64,000 nt of DNA from Owenia fusiformis (GCA_903813345.2 CAIIXF020000008.1:36232867-36296866); one strand, 5' to 3'; positions 48,266-60,692 are shown, counted from the stretch's first letter. Notes: generated by a model from the sequence alone, not told the origin. A program made the numbers and translations.

Positions 48266-48395
48266 CATGGGATATACCTTCAAATCATGGGATATACCTT
48301 CAAACCATGGGATATACCTTCAAACCATGGGATATACCTTCAAACCATGGGATATACCTTCAAACCATGGGACAAGCCTTCAAATCATAGAATAT
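48266..48395 (+). repeat. 20-bp minisatellite in the probable 3' UTR
   Basis: Six to seven near-identical copies of 'catgggatataccttcaaac' start 44 bp after the exon 30B stop. Unless the transcript ends earlier, they are in the mature mRNA. 'aataaa' at about 48449 is a candidate polyadenylation signal just downstream. Confidence 0.8.
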
Positions 48396-49218
48396 AGTAC
48401 TTCTTTAAGTATTTCTAGCAACCATTAGAAGTATGAAAACACATTTGGAATAAATTATGGAACACACAGGATACCATTTTTACATGTTATTCCATATACG
48501 GTAGATTCATGTTAAAATATGGATACATGTTAAACCATGGATACATGATAATGTATGGATACATGTTAAATTATGGATAGTGTGGACATATATATTAAAC
48601 AATAGATTTATGTTGGGAACCTTGGACATAAATCTGAAATTGAAATCGATATATGAGATACATGTGCTAAAAATAATAATGAAGAAATATGGAGGCATAC
48701 ATTATCACCCATTGAGGTATAGATCGCCACCGATGGAAATATAGATCACCACCCATGTAGGATTGTTGGTATAGACCACCACCCATGGCGGTATTATAAG
48801 ATCACCACCAATGGAGATTTCATCTTTGAATAAAAGGTTGATCTGAGAACAATTATGCAAGTTAAAAGTTGTAGTTAATTATTTTCAATGTCTGAAAAAA
48901 GATAGATCTCAAAATGTATTTGTTTAAGGTAGTCATGTAAGTTCACTCATTCTTAAGGGAAGGATCAAAAATCATTAAGCATTTCTACGGAGAACTAATT
49001 ACGCTTGAGGCAAATCTGCTGTAGGAAATGGGCAATATTTCAATTTATTTATCATATAATTTATGTCATTATGTCAAAATTTGTTTGATGGGACAAAATT
49101 AAATGATTATATGACCTAAAATTATTAGCATACATATTCACTTTGGAACGTATATTTTATTTGATTCATGTACTCAATTTTTGATAAATAGGGAGTTTGC
49201 CACGAATATACATGTATT
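48396..49218. other. Intergenic, degenerate short repeats
   Basis: Imperfect repeats of 'atggatacatgttaaa' (about 48500-48600) and 'tagatcaccacccatgg' (about 48715-48825). No gene seen. Confidence 0.6.
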
Positions 49219-49426
49219 ACAGTGATCTCCCAAGCATTAAAGCAAGTGGGCACAGCACCCACCTGAGATTTTAAAAACAGGCTTGCACCCATCTGAAAAT
49301 CCATTTGCACCCACTTGAAAATAAGAAATAGCAAGAAAAATTGGCATGTTTTGATGAATTTTGGTGTAATTTGTGAAAATGAGAATTTTGCATCCACTGG
49401 AGAAAAAATCCTGTGGAGAACATTGT
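49219..49426. mobile_element. Dispersed repeat, copy 2 (complete)
   Basis: The left end 'acagtgatctcccaag' is imperfectly inverted at the right end, 'cctgtggagaacattgt'. The interior matches the copy at 3576. About 210 bp, non-coding. Confidence 0.65.
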
Positions 49427-49770
49427 ATTAGTCTCTCAAGAAATGTTGGCATTTGACCCGGTCCGTTTTCAGGAGAGTTGCAGCTATGGATTTCATCATA
49501 TTACATTCTAGTCTTATATTTTACTTGATTGGTGATCATCTTCAGATGTTTGTCTGTCAGCCTATCTATGTTGAACTGTCCATGTTAGCATATCTTTGTT
49601 TTCAAGGACTTGTATAGATGGCATAACTATCTTGGGTTGTACCTATCCAATTGGATTGTGGGTAAATATTGCTCCAGTGAAACTTAAAAATACTAATATC
49701 ACTATCTGTCTTCAGAATTATGTTCTCTTGTGTTAAAAGGTTCAGTATCAAATGAATTTCTCTACACATA

Positions 49771-49976
49771 ACTGTCATGGGCGTAGCGCCCGGTACGCTG
49801 GGTACGCACAGGCGTACCAGATGGTTGCAAATTCGCTCCAAATACAGCCAAATTTCAAAATTTTCCTGGGGGAGAACCGCCAGACCCCCCTGAATGCTCG
49901 TTTTTTGATTCATCCAACTCTTGTTCTTGTGGTGGTGGCGTACTTCTTAGAAAAATAGCGCTACGCCCATGACTGT
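49771..49976. mobile_element. MITE-like element with strong TIRs
   Basis: The left end 'actgtcatgggcgtagcgc' and the reverse complement of the right end 'gcgctacgcccatgactgt' match at 18 of 19 bases. 206 bp, GC-richer than its surroundings, non-coding. The short frames across it are artefacts. Confidence 0.75.
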
Positions 49977-51409
49977 GAAGGCTTTAAATAATTTAATGAT
50001 TTGTGCATTAAATTACCAGATTTGCTTTTGATTCTTGACCTGAAACGAGACATTGAATGCTGATATTACATGTATTTTTAACGTTCATATCTACATACTA
50101 CTAGAGCACTATCTGAGAGGAGAATGACTGTTACGTGGAGTCTTAAATTAATGCTATTCTAAGGGGTCTTAGTTAATTCATTCACTTCATTATACGAATG
50201 TATGCTTTGTTTTTGATACGATTTATGTATTGTATTGTTACATTATTAATTAATTTACAGTGTAATATAGTAGCTATAAATGTATAACTAAAGGAAAACA
50301 CTAGGCACCTTTAGTGTCCTAAATTATAAATATTATGATAAACTTAATTATGATTGTAAATTTTAACTTTAATATTACTATTATATTAGTCATGTTATAA
50401 TAATAACCGGTATATTTTTATTCCTGTTGACTATAATGGTTTTAATCTTATGTATGTATGTATGTGTTTTGTGTGTATGAGTGTACCATGTGAAGGGTTC
50501 TTAAGGATGCATTCTTACTGTAGTTAAATGTACATATATGTTATTCTTGAAAAATGCTTCAACATTGAACATAGCTTTTTTACATGAAGTAAAATCAACT
50601 TTTTTACACCTCGATAATATCTCCCTTTTTATTACACTTTGGGAAAGTGCTACGTTTTTGCTTTGTGCTGCTGGGCATGCATCAGGGCTCCAGGTGGCCT
50701 TTCCCTTCTCATCAAAATTGCAGGAAACTGCTTATTTAATTTGTTCAGCTGAATACTCCGTTGTAAGAGCAGACTAGTGCCAAGATCTGATCGGGTTAAG
50801 GACAGGCTGCACAAAGTACATAGTAGCCATTTTGTCTTCAAAGTGTGTTTCGCTTATTTTGCCAAAACTTTATCAAAATTCTTATGTCAGGTCTGGCTGT
50901 CTCTAATCATCAATTTTCTACTGTTCTAAAAAAGTTAGATGAAAACAAGCACTACGAATTGCCCTCTAAATATTGCCAAAACAGTAGATGATGTAATCTC
51001 TTGACTAGGAATGACCCCCCCAATATTTTTTCTGTTTTGACCAATTATTTGAGACTTTGGGTCTAAAATCGGCTACATTTCCTGTCACTTCTCTAATGCG
51101 GAGAGTCACCAATTACATGTAGTATCAAGATTGCTGATTTTAATATTCACTTATTGTACTTCGTTCAAATTTCACAGTTGTGCCAAATTAAATATTGTAC
51201 TTCAAGTTCGTACACGCATACCAGTACATGTTTTAACTTTTCTTCCGATAACTCAATCAGATTTCATGTTATAAACGAATGCCTGTGAACAATGTTTGGA
51301 GCATTTTACTTGAATGTTTGTAGCTGTATTTATTGTTTCAAAACTATTATGGAAATATGTTCCATCATATATGGAGAACACACAATGAAAATTAATTTCA
51401 ACTGAAAGT
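49977..51409. other. Intergenic, nothing notable
   Basis: I see no gene, RNA or clear repeat in this stretch on either strand. Confidence 0.55.
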
Positions 51410-53035
51410 ATGAATAATGAAGTTTAATTGAATGGAATGCTGAATCACAATGTATTGATTTGTTAAATTAAGGTAATTTAGAGCATTGAATAAAGCAGAC
51501 CATTGAGTGGAATAGACCACTGAATTGAATAGACCATTGAATGAAGTTAATAGACCATTGAATAAAACAGACAATTGAGTGGAATAGACCACTGAATTAG
51601 GTTAATAGACCATTGAATGAGGTTAATATACCATTGAGTGGAATAGACCACTGAATTGAATAGACCATTGAATGATGGTTATATACCATTGAAATAAGTT
51701 AATAGACCATTGAGATAAGCAGACCATTGAATGGAATAGACCATTGAATGAAGTTAATAGACCATTGAAAAACAGACCATTGAATTGAATAGACCATTGA
51801 ATAAAGTTAATAGATCATTGAATAAAACACTGTTGAGTGGAAATGAAATTACTAGACCATTGACTTAAACAGACTGATGAGAGTAGAAATGAAATAGATA
51901 GACCATTGATTAAAACAGACAGTTGAGTGGAATAGACCATAATAGACCATTGAAATAAACAGACCATTGAATGGAATAGACCATTGAATGAAGTTAATAG
52001 ATCATTGAATAAAACAATAAGACTGTTGAGTGGAAATGAAATAAATAGACCATTGACTTAAACAGACTGTTGAGTGGAATAGACCATTGAATGGAATAGA
52101 ATGTTGAATGGAATAGACCATTGAAGGAAATTAATAGACTATTGAATAAAACATATTGTTGAGTGGAATAGACCATTGAAGGAAATAGAATGTTGAATGG
52201 AATAGACCATTGAAGGAAATTAATAGACTATTGAATAAAACATATTGTTGAGTGGAATAGACCATTGAATGGAATAGAATGTTGAATGGAATAGACCATT
52301 GAAGGAAATTAATAGACTATTGAATAAAACATATTGTTGAGTGGAATAGACCATTGAAGGAAATAGAATGTTGAATGGAATAGACCATTGAAGGAAATTA
52401 ATAGACTATTGAATAAAACATATTGTTGAGTGGAATAGACCATTGAATGGAATAGAATGTTGAATGGAATAGACCATTGAAGGAAATTAATAGACTATTG
52501 AATAAAACATATTGTTGAGTGGAATAGACCATTGAATGGAATAGAATGTTGAATGGAATAGACCATTGAAGGAAATTAATAGACTATTGAATAAAACATA
52601 TTGTTGAGTGGAATAGACCATTGAATGGAATAGAATGTTGAATGGAATAGACCATTGAAGGAAATTAATAGACTATTGAATAAAACATATTGTTGAGTGG
52701 AATAGACCATTGAATGGAATAGAATGTTGAATGGAATAGACCATTGAAGGAAATTAATAGACTATTGAATAAAACATATTGTTGAGTGGAATAGACCATT
52801 GAATGGAATAGAATGTTGAATGGAATAGACCATTGAAGGAAATTAATAGACTATTGAATAAAACATATTGTTGAGTGGAATAGACCATTGAATGGAATAG
52901 AATGTTGAATGGAATAGACCATTGAATGGAATTAATAGACTAATGAATAAAACAGGCCATTGAATGAAATTAGTAGAATATTGAATAAAATAGACTGTTG
53001 ATTGTAATAGACCATTGAATGGTTAAATGAAATGA
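51410..53035. repeat. 89-bp higher-order minisatellite
   Basis: The basic motif 'aatagaccattgaatgg' varies freely at both edges. From about 52085 to 52930 it has become a regular 89-bp higher-order unit with at least nine near-identical copies, each including 'aaaacatattgttgagtgg'. A homogenised core with decayed flanks is typical of unequal exchange. Confidence 0.92.
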
Positions 53036-54312
53036 CATCCTTCATTATTTAGATAAATCATCGTTAAAGTTACTTCTTATTGTCATACCATGGCAGGGTG
53101 GATTTAGGGATTGTATCAAAAGATCATGTCGGAGGAAGGAGAGAATCAAGACCAGGAATTGGAGTAGTTGTTTCTCCAGATAAAACATCTTTCCCTGTCC
53201 TGGTGCAATCTCTTGATATAATCCCTTAGCAATGTTAGTATTAGAAAATCATGTTTTAGTTGTGTCTGAATTTGGCTTTTGATTAGGCTTTAATTCAAAA
53301 TTATGTACATAAACTCCCCTCTCTGGGTAGATAGTCACAGAATTGTAAATTATTAAAATTGAATTTTATTAAATGTAAAAATATAATAAAAGTGCTTTCA
53401 AAGCAACTTGTAGGAATTTCATTTGTATATGGTGTTATTTTATTGGGGAGGTAAAGCTTCAGTGTAAGGAATTTGCATGTGAACATGTAGAAATATGATC
53501 CTTTAAGGATTATTTCCCCTTCTTGGTATATACTTCCCCGGAGCATAAATGTCTAAGCAAATATGCCAAAGGGAAAGAACCAAAAACAAAAGAACCTAGC
53601 AAGAAAAGCAAACTCTAAAGTGTAAACCTGTTGAAGAAAAATAGACTGTATATATCTCAAAACCTCAACCTCACATGAAAAGAGATAATGTCTAACACCC
53701 TCCCTTCCCCCAAAACAAGAGTCAATACCATAATCCAGGACCAAAACACCAGGGACATTTCATTCATATTGAAGTCATTACAATACATGTCGAAGAAAAA
53801 AATTGATGGCCATTGATAGTATAACATCAAGAGCAGTGGAAGATAATAGCACGCATAAAAGATGCAGTATCCAGTGTCAAATGATGTGGGACAGACTAGA
53901 TCAGTCCCGAAGTCCATAGCCAATTCAAAGGGTCGATCGATCAACATCCATTTATATTACAAAACTGTCGCCATAATCCATAATGCCAAGTGAAAAGAAA
54001 TGTGAGTTCATTGACAATTTCGAATTCTTAAACAATTCCTACATTCTTGTGTATTATAGACGCGAAATTCCAATCGTAAAATGTAATAGTCGCGAAATTC
54101 CAAATAATTATTACCACCTTGCCGGGCCAGTTCTAGGGGTTTTAGTGCTAGTTTAGAAGGCAATCATTTTACTATATCGACCTGAGAAATGTGTGGCGTC
54201 ATAGTTGTGGTCCATATGGACCGGTCTAGAATATATTCTGGACCGGCAATTTTCCCCGGGAAATTAGATATCGTTCAATGCGTAAGATTTTCTTGCTGTT
54301 TCAGTCCTGGTC

Positions 54313-54456
54313 GTTAACGGTGGTAATAATACTAATAACGTCATTTCTGCGAGCAATATGGTGAAATATTGGACCTTGGGCCTTCGGCCCTCGGTCCAAT
54401 ATTTTACTATATTGCCCTTAGAAATGACGTTATTGTACTATTATTTTCGCCCGTTT
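54313..54456. repeat. Long palindrome, ~70-bp arms
   Basis: Centred on 'gggccttcggccc', the arms contain 'taataacgtcatttct' with 'agaaatgacgttatt', and 'aatattggacc' with 'ggtccaatatt'. The near-perfect foldback has almost no loop. This type of foldback is seen dispersed in marine invertebrate genomes and is probably a mobile foldback element. Confidence 0.8.
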
Positions 54457-54657
54457 ACAATATTATTGTTCATTGCTGAACGATAAAAGGTAGGTAGGTA
54501 CTGTTTGATTAAATTAATTTCGGGTTCTAAGATTTCAATTAAAGAAATTAGAAAAAGAAGCTGGACATTTTTTGAGAAGTCACAAATCTGCGAAAATTAA
54601 TAGCCGCAAAAATTCAACGGACCTGAAAATTAGCAAAAATGATAGCCGCGAAACTTC

Positions 54658-54690
54658 AAAAACGTTGTAGTTATTAACTACAACGTTTTT
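54658..54690. repeat. Perfect 15-bp hairpin
   Basis: 'aaaaacgttgtagtt', a three-base loop 'att', then 'aactacaacgttttt'. It lies 270 bp after the long palindrome, in a stretch that also repeats 'cgcgaaa' and 'ttccaa' or 'cttcaa' phrases. Confidence 0.85.
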
Positions 54691-55306
54691 ATTTGCGCAA
54701 TAATGTGTTATTCGAAAACGATCACAAAACATTAAAAAAAATAATACTTAGGCCTAGGCTAAAAACATTAGATGAAATGATGAAATTAAGATGACAATAA
54801 TTTAAGTCACAATAAAAACGCACTTAACATTGATGTCTATAAAACCGGTTTAGTACGGCAATAGCAAGTCCAGAAGGCCCCTGAAGTTAATAATTCATTC
54901 CTAAAGCGGAAACTTAGTTGGTCTGGAACACAAGGCAGGACATTTTATGAGTGACGGTCTTGCCAATTTGTTTGCTTGTCTCTATTTTCAATAATTAAAC
55001 GTTATTGAAAACAAAAAATAGAACAAAATGGCTAAAAATTGCAAAAAACACATTGAAGTCAATTAATGTCAATTATGTCTTACCCTGATCACGCAATACA
55101 ACATAACGTACAGATTTACTGACTGAAATCATGTATCGATTGAGACGCATGCATTAATCAAATTTGATTCTGGTTGCAATACATATAGAGGCCTTATGCT
55201 TATATAATTGTAATACGTGTAGTTAACAGTTTGCGCAAAGTTGCATATGAAAATCGGTGATTTCAGAGGTTTTTTCTTGAGAAGAAGCGAATGAAAAGTT
55301 TCCAAG

Positions 55307-55495
55307 ATGTTAATACAGACTCATCAAGCGAAATATCTTTTACTTATTTTAATTCTATACATCATTGGATTTCTGATATACATGGTACATGATCTAAGAT
55401 ACACTGATTTAATAGATGGATATAATCTATTCCATAAACATGATAAAGCAGATCCTCAACATGAACGCTACATGGTTTACGAATGCAGCGAGCAG
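55307..55495 (+). CDS. Glycosyltransferase gene 1, exon 1: membrane anchor
   Basis: 63 codons from ATG to the donor 'gtttca' after Glu-Gln (phase 0). It reads MLIQTHQAKYLLLILILY then IIGFLIYMVHDLRY and ends RYMVYECSEQ. Residues 9-28 are a signal anchor, so the protein should be a type II Golgi membrane enzyme. The frame runs nine codons past the donor, but joining at Gln to exon 2 (ARACGGLGDR) gives the expected family layout. The donor is weak; the same donor is conserved in the duplicate at 62714. Confidence 0.8.
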
Positions 55496-55804
55496 GTTTC
55501 ATTTTACATTCTTCTTGACAAGTAATTAGACAAACGAGAAGGATCTGTTTGGTGTTTCAAGTTCAATATGTCTTTTTAACGTATGAAGACACGGGATATG
55601 ATGAAATTAAAATGTATATTATAATGTTCAACAGATTTAGTTATAATTTGTAACTTAGAATTTATAAATCGAATTGATCTTTGCTTTGATGTTCAAGTAT
55701 TTATAATTTGAAATTCACTTTTAATTATCTCAAAAAAGAGAATTAATTTAACTAGATTTGTGAAATTGAACAAGTTCAATTTAAGACTCCAGATTTATTT
55801 GACC

Positions 55805-56035
55805 TAGATAGATCAGTAAAGAGCTGAGTAAGTAACTGAGTAATTAGCTGAGTAAGTACCTAAGTAGTAGTTGAGTAAGTAGCTGAGTAAGTAACTGGGT
55901 AAAAAGCTGAGTAGGTAGCTGAGTAAGTAGCTGAGTAAGTACCTGAGTTAGTAGCTGAGTAAGTAGCTAAGTAAGTAATTACTAATTAAGCAATTGAGTA
56001 AGTAGTCAAATAAGTAGCTGAGTAGGTAGGGAGGT
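55805..56035. repeat. 12-bp microsatellite-like array
   Basis: About 18 copies of 'gagtaagtagct' with small variations. Each copy contains GTAAGT, a perfect donor hexamer, about 300 bp after the weak real donor of exon 1. Confidence 0.85.
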
Positions 56036-56094
56036 AAAGTAGGGTATGTAGGAATTCTTGAAAGTTTATTTGATCAATCTGCATCGTGAATACA

Positions 56095-57760
56095 GGCAAG
56101 TGCGAATTTCAAACTTCAAAATGGCTTAGAATCTTAACCTGGGGTCGGATTGCAATTTTAATTTCAGATCCGGATTCCTTAGGAAGTTCTACCCCTAATT
56201 CATAACTCATACGTTAAATTTGGAGAACTTTTTATTTTGACCTACATTTCGATCACCATATCTCAAAAGTGGGTCAAAAAACTTCTTGACGGCAAAAGTT
56301 AACATTATGAGCATACTCTTTGCTACATGTATACAAAATTTCGTAGAATATCATTGAAGTGTAGTGTCCGAATTGCAAAAATAAGAAAAAACTAAGAATT
56401 TGACCTAGATTTTGAACTAGGTATTTTGGTGTCCAAATTTTGAAGGAAAGTAGCTTTTGAGGTCCCCTTCTTTTATTGGCTTTCATTATGTTTAGCTGTA
56501 CTCATTCTATATCTCGTATTTTAACACTTCAAAAAATTATTCGGTCCCATTGATCCCATGGGGCACCAAATTTACCGATTTTTGAGATTTCAAAACGCCA
56601 TAACTTCGGAACAAGAAGTCGGATCGAAATTTGGTTTGCAGATATGGATTCCTGAGAAAATTCTACTCTTAATTCATAACTCACACATTAAATTTTGAAA
56701 GTTTTTAATTTTGACCTACTTTTCGGACACCATATCTCAAAAGTGGGTCAAAATACTTTCTGACGGCAAAAGGCTAACACTATTAGCATACTCTTTGCTA
56801 CCTGTATACAAAATTTTAAAGCAAATCATTTGAATATAGTGTCAGAATCGCAAAAATAAGGAAAAACTATGAATTTGACCTAGATTTTAACCTAGGGATT
56901 TTGGTGTCCAAATTTTCAAGCTAAGTAGCGTTCGAGGTCCCCTTCTTTAATACGCTTTCATTATATTAAGCTGTACTCAGTCTATATCTCGTATTTTACA
57001 CTTCAAAAAAATCTTTTTTCCCATTGACATAACATGGGGCAGCAAATTTAGTGATTTTTGAGCTTTCAAAACGCCATAACTTCCAAACAGGAAGTCGAAT
57101 CGAAATTTGGTTTGCAGATTCGGATTCCTGATAAAATTCTACCCCTAATTCATAACTCATACGTTAAATTTGAAGATTTTTTTATTTTGACCTACATTTG
57201 GGACACCATATCTCAAAAGTGGGTCAAAATACTTTCTGACGGCAAAAGGCTAACACTATTAGCACACTCTTGGCTACATATATACAAAATTTCGAAGAAT
57301 ATAATTAAAGTGTAGTGTCAGAATCGCAAAAATAAGGAAAAACTTTGAATTTGACCTAGATTTTGACCTAGGCATTTTGGTGTCCAAATTTTCAAGCTAG
57401 ATGGCTTTTGAGGTCCCCTCCTTTTAAAAGCTTTCATTATATTTAGCTGAACTCAGTCTATATTTCGTATTTTTCACTTCAAAAAAATCTTTTTTCCCAT
57501 TGACTTAACATGGGCACCAAATTTAGCGATTTTGAGCTTTCAAAACGCCATAACTTCCGAACGGGAAGTCGGATCAAAATTTGGTTTGCAGAATCGGATT
57601 CCTGAGAAAATTCTACTCTTATTTCATAGCTCATATGCTAAATTTGGAGAACCTTTTGGTTTTGACCTACTTTCAGGACGCCATATCTCAAAATCGCTAA
57701 GAGTAATCAAAAAACGGATGGCACACTCTAGATTTGTTTTTTTCTAAGCTACATGTTGAA
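56095..57760. repeat. ~475-bp tandem repeat, 3.5 copies
   Basis: Copies are marked by 'aaaacgccataacttc' at about 56590, 57068 and 57540, and each has 'ggtttgcagat' and 'caccatatctcaaaagtggg'. The first copy is partial on the left. Frames beginning MSFQNAITS in two copies are minor artefacts of the repeat. Confidence 0.9.
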
Positions 57761-58006
57761 ACTAAGATGAAGTAGTTACGACAAACAACAACGAAGATAA
57801 TTGACAGAATGTTGATTTGACCTTGATTTGACCTAGTTCTTGACCTTTGACCTAGATAAAAATTTGACCTAATTTCCCATGAACCCAGGTACTTTCCCTA
57901 GTTGATCATGTAAGCAGCTTAAAGTAAACTCTTCTAGTTAGTGAGAAATCTGGGAAGGAGGAAGATTCTGAAAGAATAATAATAAAAAGAAAACTGGCAA
58001 AAGCAA

Positions 58007-58033
58007 TAGACTCCAGATTTCATCTGGAGTCTA
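58007..58033. repeat. Perfect 12-bp hairpin
   Basis: 'tagactccagat', loop 'ttc', 'atctggagtcta'. It lies where similarity to the paralogous intron resumes, so it marks the right edge of the inserted repeat block. Confidence 0.8.
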
Positions 58034-58355
58034 ATAATAAATGAACTGAAAAAAATTGACTAGACCGAGCTAGAGCCAGCTTTGTTTCAGAGAAACACTA
58101 TTTTATACGCTTGGTGATTTTATTATAATTCAACGATGGAAAATGGCATTAGATCTACTATCATAGAAAATATAAAAGACCCGCGTACGGCTCTGTGCTC
58201 ACACAGGTGTAGAACCTTTAGATGAATGTACATCCTGACTTTCAACCAGAAATATTAATTCGTATTTTGAGAAATTTGAGAAACTTAGATAGCCCATTTT
58301 GTGACCTAGTTTGATGACATTGACCTTGAAAATTTTACTTTTTCAGATAAAGCTA

Positions 58356-58847
58356 ACACCCCAGACACATTTGTCGTACGGAGGCCGTGCGTCGACCGCA
58401 GATCAATTAAATCAGTGTATTTCTGCGGCGAGCGTATAGGAAAACTACGCTCGCCTTGCGGCCTCCGTACGGCGTATCCAGTTTTTTACAGGCCGCAGGG
58501 TCGCCGTAGAAATTATAACTCGGAGTTATAATATTTGTTCATTTCTGAGGTCCCCGTAGAAATCAACTGGCTCAACAAGATTGAATCATTATTTGTCAAT
58601 GTTTCACGATCACTTCATTTGATATTACATCCTAACACTATGAATAACATTTATAAATTGTCCCGATGTAAATAAAATGAAAAACGTATTATTTATCAAC
58701 AGAAATTTAAAATTCGCCGTGCGGCTGCCGTGGAAAATGTGACTGCAAAAGTATGAGAGCGCAGAAATTCCACGGCGAGCGTGGAAATGTTACTGGCCGC
58801 AGAAATGATAGACCGCAAGGTCGCCGTAGGAAATGTGACTGGGGTGT
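58356..58847. mobile_element. MITE-like element, ~490 bp
   Basis: The left end 'acaccccagacacatttg' and right end 'aaatgtgactggggtgt' are inverted repeats. The interior holds further inverted GC-rich phrases ('cgtacggaggccg' with 'gcggcctccgtacg') and several 'gaccgca', 'cgccgtaga' blocks. No transposase frame. Confidence 0.75.
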
Positions 58848-59017
58848 AACGAAAATTTGAATCAAAAAAATCTTACCCAAAACTTTTTGGCCAACTTTGG
58901 ATTAGTGGGAACGCGTAGATGATTTTTAAATAATTTGGTCTTGTACCGTTTTTGACGTCAAATATCTCATTTTATTCGCCGTGTATTCTTTCTGTTATTC
59001 TAAATGGGTCTTTTCAG

Positions 59018-59944
59018 GCACGTGCATGTGGAGGCCTAGGAGACAGAATCAAAGGAATAACAATAACGTACATCTGGGCATTACTGACCAATCGAAGTTT
59101 CATCATACGTCATTCAGTACCATGTGACCTGGAGAAGTTCCTCATCCCAAATAAAATACAATGGAACGTCCAACTCCCAGTAGATGTTAAAGAACAACGA
59201 ATGGCAGTCAGGTCCCCAGCCATGGTCAAAGGTTACAAAACTGAGGACCTTATACCAGATGACGAACATATCAGAGAAAAATATAAGGATTACGACAGAA
59301 TTGCATTTTTAGGACCTAACACTATTGGTCACTTCTCCCGATTTTCAAAATTACCAATATATAAAGCCCAGCTGAAACAATTTCCATTTCAAATTGGCAC
59401 AAATAAATGTTCCATGTATAAAACTGTTTTTGAAAGGCTATTCAAGTTAACTCCAAGATTAGAAAAGAAATTTCAAAAATTAGCAGCTAAGGCCAAGCCA
59501 ACTAAGGATCATAAGCTAATATGTGCTCAAATTAGAACTGGGCCAAATCCATCAATACCACGCGACACTGGTGGAACGCGAACAGCTAAAAAGGATATCG
59601 TAAAATTTTGGTCGTTCTTAAAATCAAACATTACACGCAACAAAACAACAGTTTTTGTCACAGGCGATTCAGCCGAAATCCAAAAAACAGCGAGGGATAC
59701 ATTTGGTCAATTTTTTATGGAAGTAGAGGGCGAGATTACACACACTTCAAGGAGCAAATTCGATAAGGCCTGCTCAGGTATGGACAAAGTTATTTTAGAT
59801 TTTCATATGCTCGCGTTGTGTGATGTTGCCATGGTGAGTCGGAGTGGTTTCGGCTGGTTAAGCCAATGTATGAATAAGAACAAAGATGCCATCGTATACA
59901 GGATGAATAACGCTGGAGATGTTTATCTCTGGGATAACAGATAA
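59018..59944 (+). CDS. Glycosyltransferase gene 1, exon 2: catalytic domain (GGLGDR type)
   Basis: 308 codons plus stop; with exon 1 the protein has 371 residues. Acceptor 'gggtcttttcag', phase 0. It opens ARACGGLGDRIKGITITYIW; C-G-G-L-G-D-R begins a nucleotide-sugar-binding fold in fucosyltransferase-like enzymes. Further motifs are ICAQIRTG (~231-238), VFVTGDSAEI (~275-284) and SRSGFGWLSQC (~337-347), arranged as in GT-B fucosyltransferases. N-glycosylation sequons NRS, NIT and NKT fit a Golgi lumenal domain. The ATG at 58952 lies in the intron and is not used. Sugar donor and acceptor cannot be told from sequence. Confidence 0.85.
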   Translation, partial: ARACGGLGDRIKGITITYIWALLTNRSFIIRHSVPCDLEKFLIPNKIQWNVQLPVDVKEQRMAVRSPAMVKGYKTEDLIPDDEHIREKYKDYDRIAFLGPNTIGHFSRFSKLPIYKAQLKQFPFQIGTNKCSMYKTVFERLFKLTPRLEKKFQKLAAKAKPTKDHKLICAQIRTGPNPSIPRDTGGTRTAKKDIVKFWSFLKSNITRNKTTVFVTGDSAEIQKTARDTFGQFFMEVEGEITHTSRSKFDKACSGMDKVILDFHMLALCDVAMVSRSGFGWLSQCMNKNKDAIVYRMNNAGDVYLWDNR

Positions 59945-60692
59945 GAACAATGTATTTAAACATACTTACAAAATGTCAGTATGTAATGTGTAGACAAGCG
60001 GGTATTGACTCTAAAGACTTCCATTTGCAGATTCTGCCTAAAATGTTGAACGCCAATCACAAAAATGGTGGCTATTTGGGTAACCAAGAACTGTTTCTCC
60101 AACATATACAGACACATTTTGCATATTTAGATATGCATATCACTTAAATTTTTTAAATATTTACAAATACACACATATGGCGATACCAGGGGCCTATGTG
60201 ACATAGCTTCGAATATTTGGATTGTCTAAGAACAGGTGTGAAAGAAATTATGGTCCCCAGGGATTATGGTCCCCCTTCTTAACGGCCCTTACTGGCCCTA
60301 ATTGTGTATAAGATAATAAGGGAAAGAGGTCACCATATAAATCAATGGAGATTGAAATGGTTTATCAACTTTGAAAGTTTAATTATTTTTGAAAATGTGA
60401 CTTCTAGTTCATGTAGTTCGGGTTGATTCCCAATATACCCCATGTTATAAAACGTCACCTAAGGTGAAATATCTTTTTTTTGTATTGGACAGATAACATT
60501 TTCTTTTACTGGACATATTTTAATTTGCATTACTATTATTAAATACACCCATACTCTTTTCCCAGTTTGATTTTCGATGGAAGTTGTAAGATTTTCAGAA
60601 ATTGCATGTTTTATAAACTCCTGGTCCAACCTAACCCACTTTTTAAATGAAACCAATCCTCGATCCGATTCATATTTTAGTGCTTACCGAGG

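Larger units (their letters stand above)
53036..55306. other. Intergenic, palindromes; possible element remnant
   Basis: The minus-strand frames at 53553-53947 are hydrophobic and match nothing I can name; a degraded retroelement is possible. The two palindromes at 54313 and 54658 are listed separately. The last ~230 bp (55081-55306) are duplicated before the paralogue at 62538 and probably contain the promoter and 5' UTR of the glycosyltransferase gene. Confidence 0.5.
55496..59017. other. Intron of glycosyltransferase gene 1
   Basis: 3.5 kb holding the 12-bp microsatellite, the ~475-bp tandem repeats, a hairpin at 58007 and the TIR element at 58356. The parts flanking the repeats (about 55555-55760 and 58030-58150) are similar to sequence after the paralogous exon 1 (about 62775-63470). 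Confidence 0.7.

Noticed and set aside
53553-53947. Minus-strand hydrophobic frames as a membrane-protein gene
   Set aside because: Two overlapping frames with no recognisable domain and no splice signals tying them together; possibly a degraded retroelement, but not supportable.
58952-59017. ATG at 58952 as the start of the glycosyltransferase
   Set aside because: The first 22 codons precede a good acceptor ('cttttcag') and lack similarity. Exon 1 at 55307 supplies the expected membrane anchor in matching phase.
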